The notes under the pieces are model-generated. The model saw nothing but the letters and a program-made list of their open reading frames with translations. It searched no databases and had not been told where the DNA came from. Shown here one piece after another: positions 5,808 through 7,644 of a stretch of 7,644 nucleotides of DNA. Made by a program: the position numbers and the translations under genes. The number at the start of each line of letters is the position of its first letter. Position 1 is the first letter of the stretch. Source of the DNA: CAYVFM01 sp964546375 (GTDB lineage Bacteria > Gemmatimonadota > Gemmatimonadetes > Palauibacterales > Palauibacteraceae); the NCBI GenBank assembly GCA_964546375.1, contig CAZJJO010000093.1:1-7644 (forward strand), given 5' to 3'.

Positions 5808-7475
5808 TCCGAGCCGGTCGATCCGCTCCGAGCCGCCGCCGACGAGCGTCCCGACGACGTGGCGCTCGAGGACCGACGGGGCCGGCTGACCTGGCGCGAG
5901 CTGGACCGGGCGGCCGGGGAGCTGGCCCGCCGGCTGGCGGGCGCCGGGGTGTCGCCCGGCGACCGGGTGGCCGCCCTGCTGCCGGTGGGGCGGGAGGCGG
6001 TCCTCGCCCTCCACGGCGTGCCCCGGACCGGGGCCTCGCTGGCGCCCGTGCATCCCGGCTGGACGGAGGCCGAGGTGGACGGCTACCTGCGCCGGGTCCG
6101 GCCCCGTGCCCTGCTGTGCCGGCCCGCCACCGAGGACCGGGCGGCGGCCTCGCTGCGGGCCTCGGGCCTGCTGGTGCGCCTGGGGCCGGCGGCGAGAGGG
6201 CCGGGGGGCGAGGAGCCGGGCCCGGAGGCGAGCGGTCCGGCCGACGGCGCCGCCGCGGGTGCGGGCCCGGCCGACGAGGGCGCGGCCGAAGCCGGGGCCG
6301 TCGCCGTCCCGGCGGCCGATCTGCCGGCGGCCGACGACGTGCCCGGGATCGACCCGGAGGCCGAGCACACTCTCGTCGCCACCTCCGGCACCTCGGGCCG
6401 GCCCCGCGGCGTCCGGCTCTCGCTCGCCAACCACCGGGCCTGCCAGCGGGCGGCCGCCCGGCGCCTGGGGCTGGGTCCGGAGGACCGCTGGCTGGCCACG
6501 CTCTCGCCCGCCCACGTGGGCGGGGTGGCGCTGGTGCTCAGGGCGGCCTTCACCGGGGCGCGGCTCGTGCTCCGTTCGGGCTTCGACGCCGAGGCGCTCC
6601 TGGAGCTGGCCGACGAGGATCGGATCAGCCACGCGTCGCTGGTGCCGACGATGCTCCGGCGGCTGCTGGAGATCCGGGGTGCGGAGCCGGCCCCGGAGGC
6701 CCTGGGCGGCCTGCTGGTGGGCGGGGACGCGGCCGACCCCTCCCTGCTGACCGCGGCGCTGGAGCGGGGGTGGCCGGTCTGTCCCACCTACGGGCTCACC
6801 GAGGCCGCCTCGCAGGTGGCCACCGCCCCCCCGGCGGTGGCCCGGGAGCATCCCACCTCGGTGGGCCGTCCCCTGGAGGGCGTCGAGGTCCGCATCGAGG
6901 GCGGGGAGATCCTGGTCCGCGGCCCCACGGTGGGCCTGGGCTACCTGGGTTCGGACCGGGCGCCGGGATCGGTGGTCCGGGAGGGCCGGGTCATCCCGCG
7001 GCAGGGGGAGGAGACGCCGGGGGGGGACGGGGTGGACGCCGGGGCGCAGGAGGCGGGCGAGGCCCTGGTGGACGGGGACGGGTGGCTGCGCACCGGCGAC
7101 GGGGGCCGGCTCGACGACGCCGGGCGCCTGCACGTGACCGGGAGGCTCTCCGAGCGGATCGTCACCGGCGGGGTGACGGTGGACCCGACCGAGGTGGAGC
7201 GGGTCCTCCGGGCCCATCCGGAGGTCCGCGACGCCTGCGTGGTGGGCGTCCCGGACGAGGAGTGGGGCGAGCGGGTCTCGGCGGCGGTCGAGCGCGATCC
7301 GGACGCCCCGGAGGCGGACCCGGACGACCCCCTGGGCCGGGCGGAGCTGGCCGTCTGGTTCGGCGACCGGCTGGCCCCGGCCAAGCGGCCGCGCCAGGTC
7401 CGCTTCGTCGACGAGCTGCCTCGCACCCCGGAGGACAAGCCGGACCGCGAGACGGTCCGGCGCTGGCTGGGCTGA
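5805..7475 (+). CDS. menE: o-Succinylbenzoate--CoA ligase MenE
   Basis: MenE belongs to the acyl-CoA synthetase (ANL) superfamily. It adenylates o-succinylbenzoate and transfers the acyl group to CoA, making the substrate of MenB. Core motifs in order: P-loop TSGTSGRPRG (residues 193-202, with Arg201 where Lys is usual), SPAHVGG (234-240, the His-Val-Gly-Gly typical of MenE), PTYGLTEAASQ (Tyr329 to Glu333), WLRTGD (Asp432), GRLSERIVTGGVTVDPTEVE, and the C-terminal catalytic Lys545 in RTPEDKPDR, where GK is usual and DK is found here. At 556 residues it exceeds the 450-490 typical of MenE. The excess is a low-complexity insert at about 128-181, before the P-loop, and a second of about 25 residues near 392-420, before the hinge. 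The TTG start is chosen for its strong ribosome site and because the family N-terminus (DPLRAAADERPDDVALED) follows at once. Context leaves little doubt that the substrate is o-succinylbenzoate rather than another acid. Confidence 0.93.
   Translation: MSEPVDPLRAAADERPDDVALEDRRGRLTWRELDRAAGELARRLAGAGVSPGDRVAALLPVGREAVLALHGVPRTGASLAPVHPGWTEAEVDGYLRRVRPRALLCRPATEDRAAASLRASGLLVRLGPAARGPGGEEPGPEASGPADGAAAGAGPADEGAAEAGAVAVPAADLPAADDVPGIDPEAEHTLVATSGTSGRPRGVRLSLANHRACQRAAARRLGLGPEDRWLATLSPAHVGGVALVLRAAFTGARLVLRSGFDAEALLELADEDRISHASLVPTMLRRLLEIRGAEPAPEALGGLLVGGDAADPSLLTAALERGWPVCPTYGLTEAASQVATAPPAVAREHPTSVGRPLEGVEVRIEGGEILVRGPTVGLGYLGSDRAPGSVVREGRVIPRQGEETPGGDGVDAGAQEAGEALVDGDGWLRTGDGGRLDDAGRLHVTGRLSERIVTGGVTVDPTEVERVLRAHPEVRDACVVGVPDEEWGERVSAAVERDPDAPEADPDDPLGRAELAVWFGDRLAPAKRPRQVRFVDELPRTPEDKPDRETVRRWLG
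6234..6293 (+). repeat. 30-bp in-frame tandem repeat in the MenE insert
   Basis: GGTCCGGCCGAC (6234-6245) recurs as GGCCCGGCCGAC (6264-6275), 11 of 12 bases identical, with an offset of 30 bp or ten codons. The protein reads GPADGAAAGA then GPADEGAAEA. It lies in the low-complexity insert ahead of the MenE P-loop and resembles the PAD-containing repeat in the MenD linker. Confidence 0.6.
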
Positions 7476-7494
7476 CGGGAGCCGGCCGGAACGA

Positions 7495-7516
7495 CCGGAG
7501 GGGCTCGCCCCACCGG
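7495..7516 (+). terminator. Terminator-like hairpin after menE, without a T-run
   Basis: CCGG-A-GGGG-CTCG-CCCC-A-CCGG folds into two 4-bp stems separated by a single A/A mismatch, closed by a CTCG tetraloop, starting 19 bases after the menE stop. The following bases are GC-rich with no T-run, so it would be a weak intrinsic terminator at best, or an mRNA 3'-end protector. The rest of the tail to 7644 shows a perfect 14-bp palindrome (7562-7575) and no supported gene. Confidence 0.35.
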
Positions 7517-7644
7517 CGGGCGGCCTCGCCGGGACCGGCCGGCCGCCGGGGCTTGCGGCGCCCGGCCGCGGCCGGAAGGCTGTGCCCCGCACGGTCGGGG
7601 CGGTCGCCCGTCGGGCCGGGGCCGACGCCGAGGCGCGCCGGGCT

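Noticed and set aside
7562..7575. Perfect 14-bp palindrome CCGGCCGCGGCCGG downstream of menE
   Set aside because: It is made only of C and G in extremely GC-rich DNA, where such palindromes arise easily; no paired copy or context supports a function.
5664..7592. Antisense open frame of about 640 codons over menE
   Set aside because: It is low-complexity, rich in Arg, Gly, Pro and Gln, with no family motif, and mirrors the well-supported menE reading.
7582..7644. Possible gene start at the right edge (GTG after GGAAGG, reading PRTVGAVARRAGADAEARRA), faintly like a MerR-type N-terminus
   Set aside because: Only 21 codons are visible, the spacing to the supposed ribosome site is too short, all three forward frames are open here, and the resemblance fades after the first residues.
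1..7644. CRISPR array, tRNA, rRNA, insertion sequence or phage genes
   Set aside because: I saw no regularly spaced long repeats, no tRNA-like cloverleaf or rRNA sequence, and no transposase or integrase motif on either strand.

Overview
This window is very GC-rich (by eye well above 70 %, with third codon positions almost all G or C). It carries a menaquinone (vitamin K2) biosynthesis operon on the + strand in the order menF-menD-menB-menA-menE. Every gene keeps its family's diagnostic motifs, so the pathway assignment is firm. The organism is probably a Gram-negative, high-GC bacterium: the gene read leftward out of the window starts with a signal peptide and looks like a secreted or outer-membrane protein. 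MenB is the Gly156 (bicarbonate-type) form. Gemmatimonadota would fit, but that is inference from composition and context, not proof.

Layout. Positions 1-150 hold the first 50 codons of a leftward gene with a classic signal peptide. Positions 151-358 are the divergent spacer, with an AT-rich patch suited to the leftward gene, a plausible extended -10 promoter for the men operon, and a 13-bp-period tandem repeat enclosed by an inverted repeat just before menF. menF (359-1786) and menD (1790-3724) are separated by only 3 bp. A 206-bp gap (3725-3930) packed with inverted repeats follows, including two near-identical 17-18 bp palindromes that can also pair with each other. Then come menB (3931-4788), menA (4829-5728) and menE (5805-7475). 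The last 169 bp hold a terminator-like hairpin and no gene I can support.

How the genes work together. MenF converts chorismate to isochorismate. MenD adds the succinyl-semialdehyde unit from 2-oxoglutarate to give SEPHCHC. MenE activates o-succinylbenzoate to its CoA ester, MenB cyclises that to 1,4-dihydroxy-2-naphthoyl-CoA, and MenA prenylates dihydroxynaphthoate in the membrane. The MenH and MenC steps, the DHNA-CoA thioesterase and the final methyltransferase (MenG/UbiE) are not encoded here and must lie elsewhere or beyond the right edge.

Unusual points. I see no evidence for a wholly new system. The items most worth a second look are the paired palindromes in the menD-menB gap, the structured leader of menF, and the Ala/Gly/Pro/Asp-rich interdomain inserts in MenD and MenE, both of which contain in-frame short tandem repeats.
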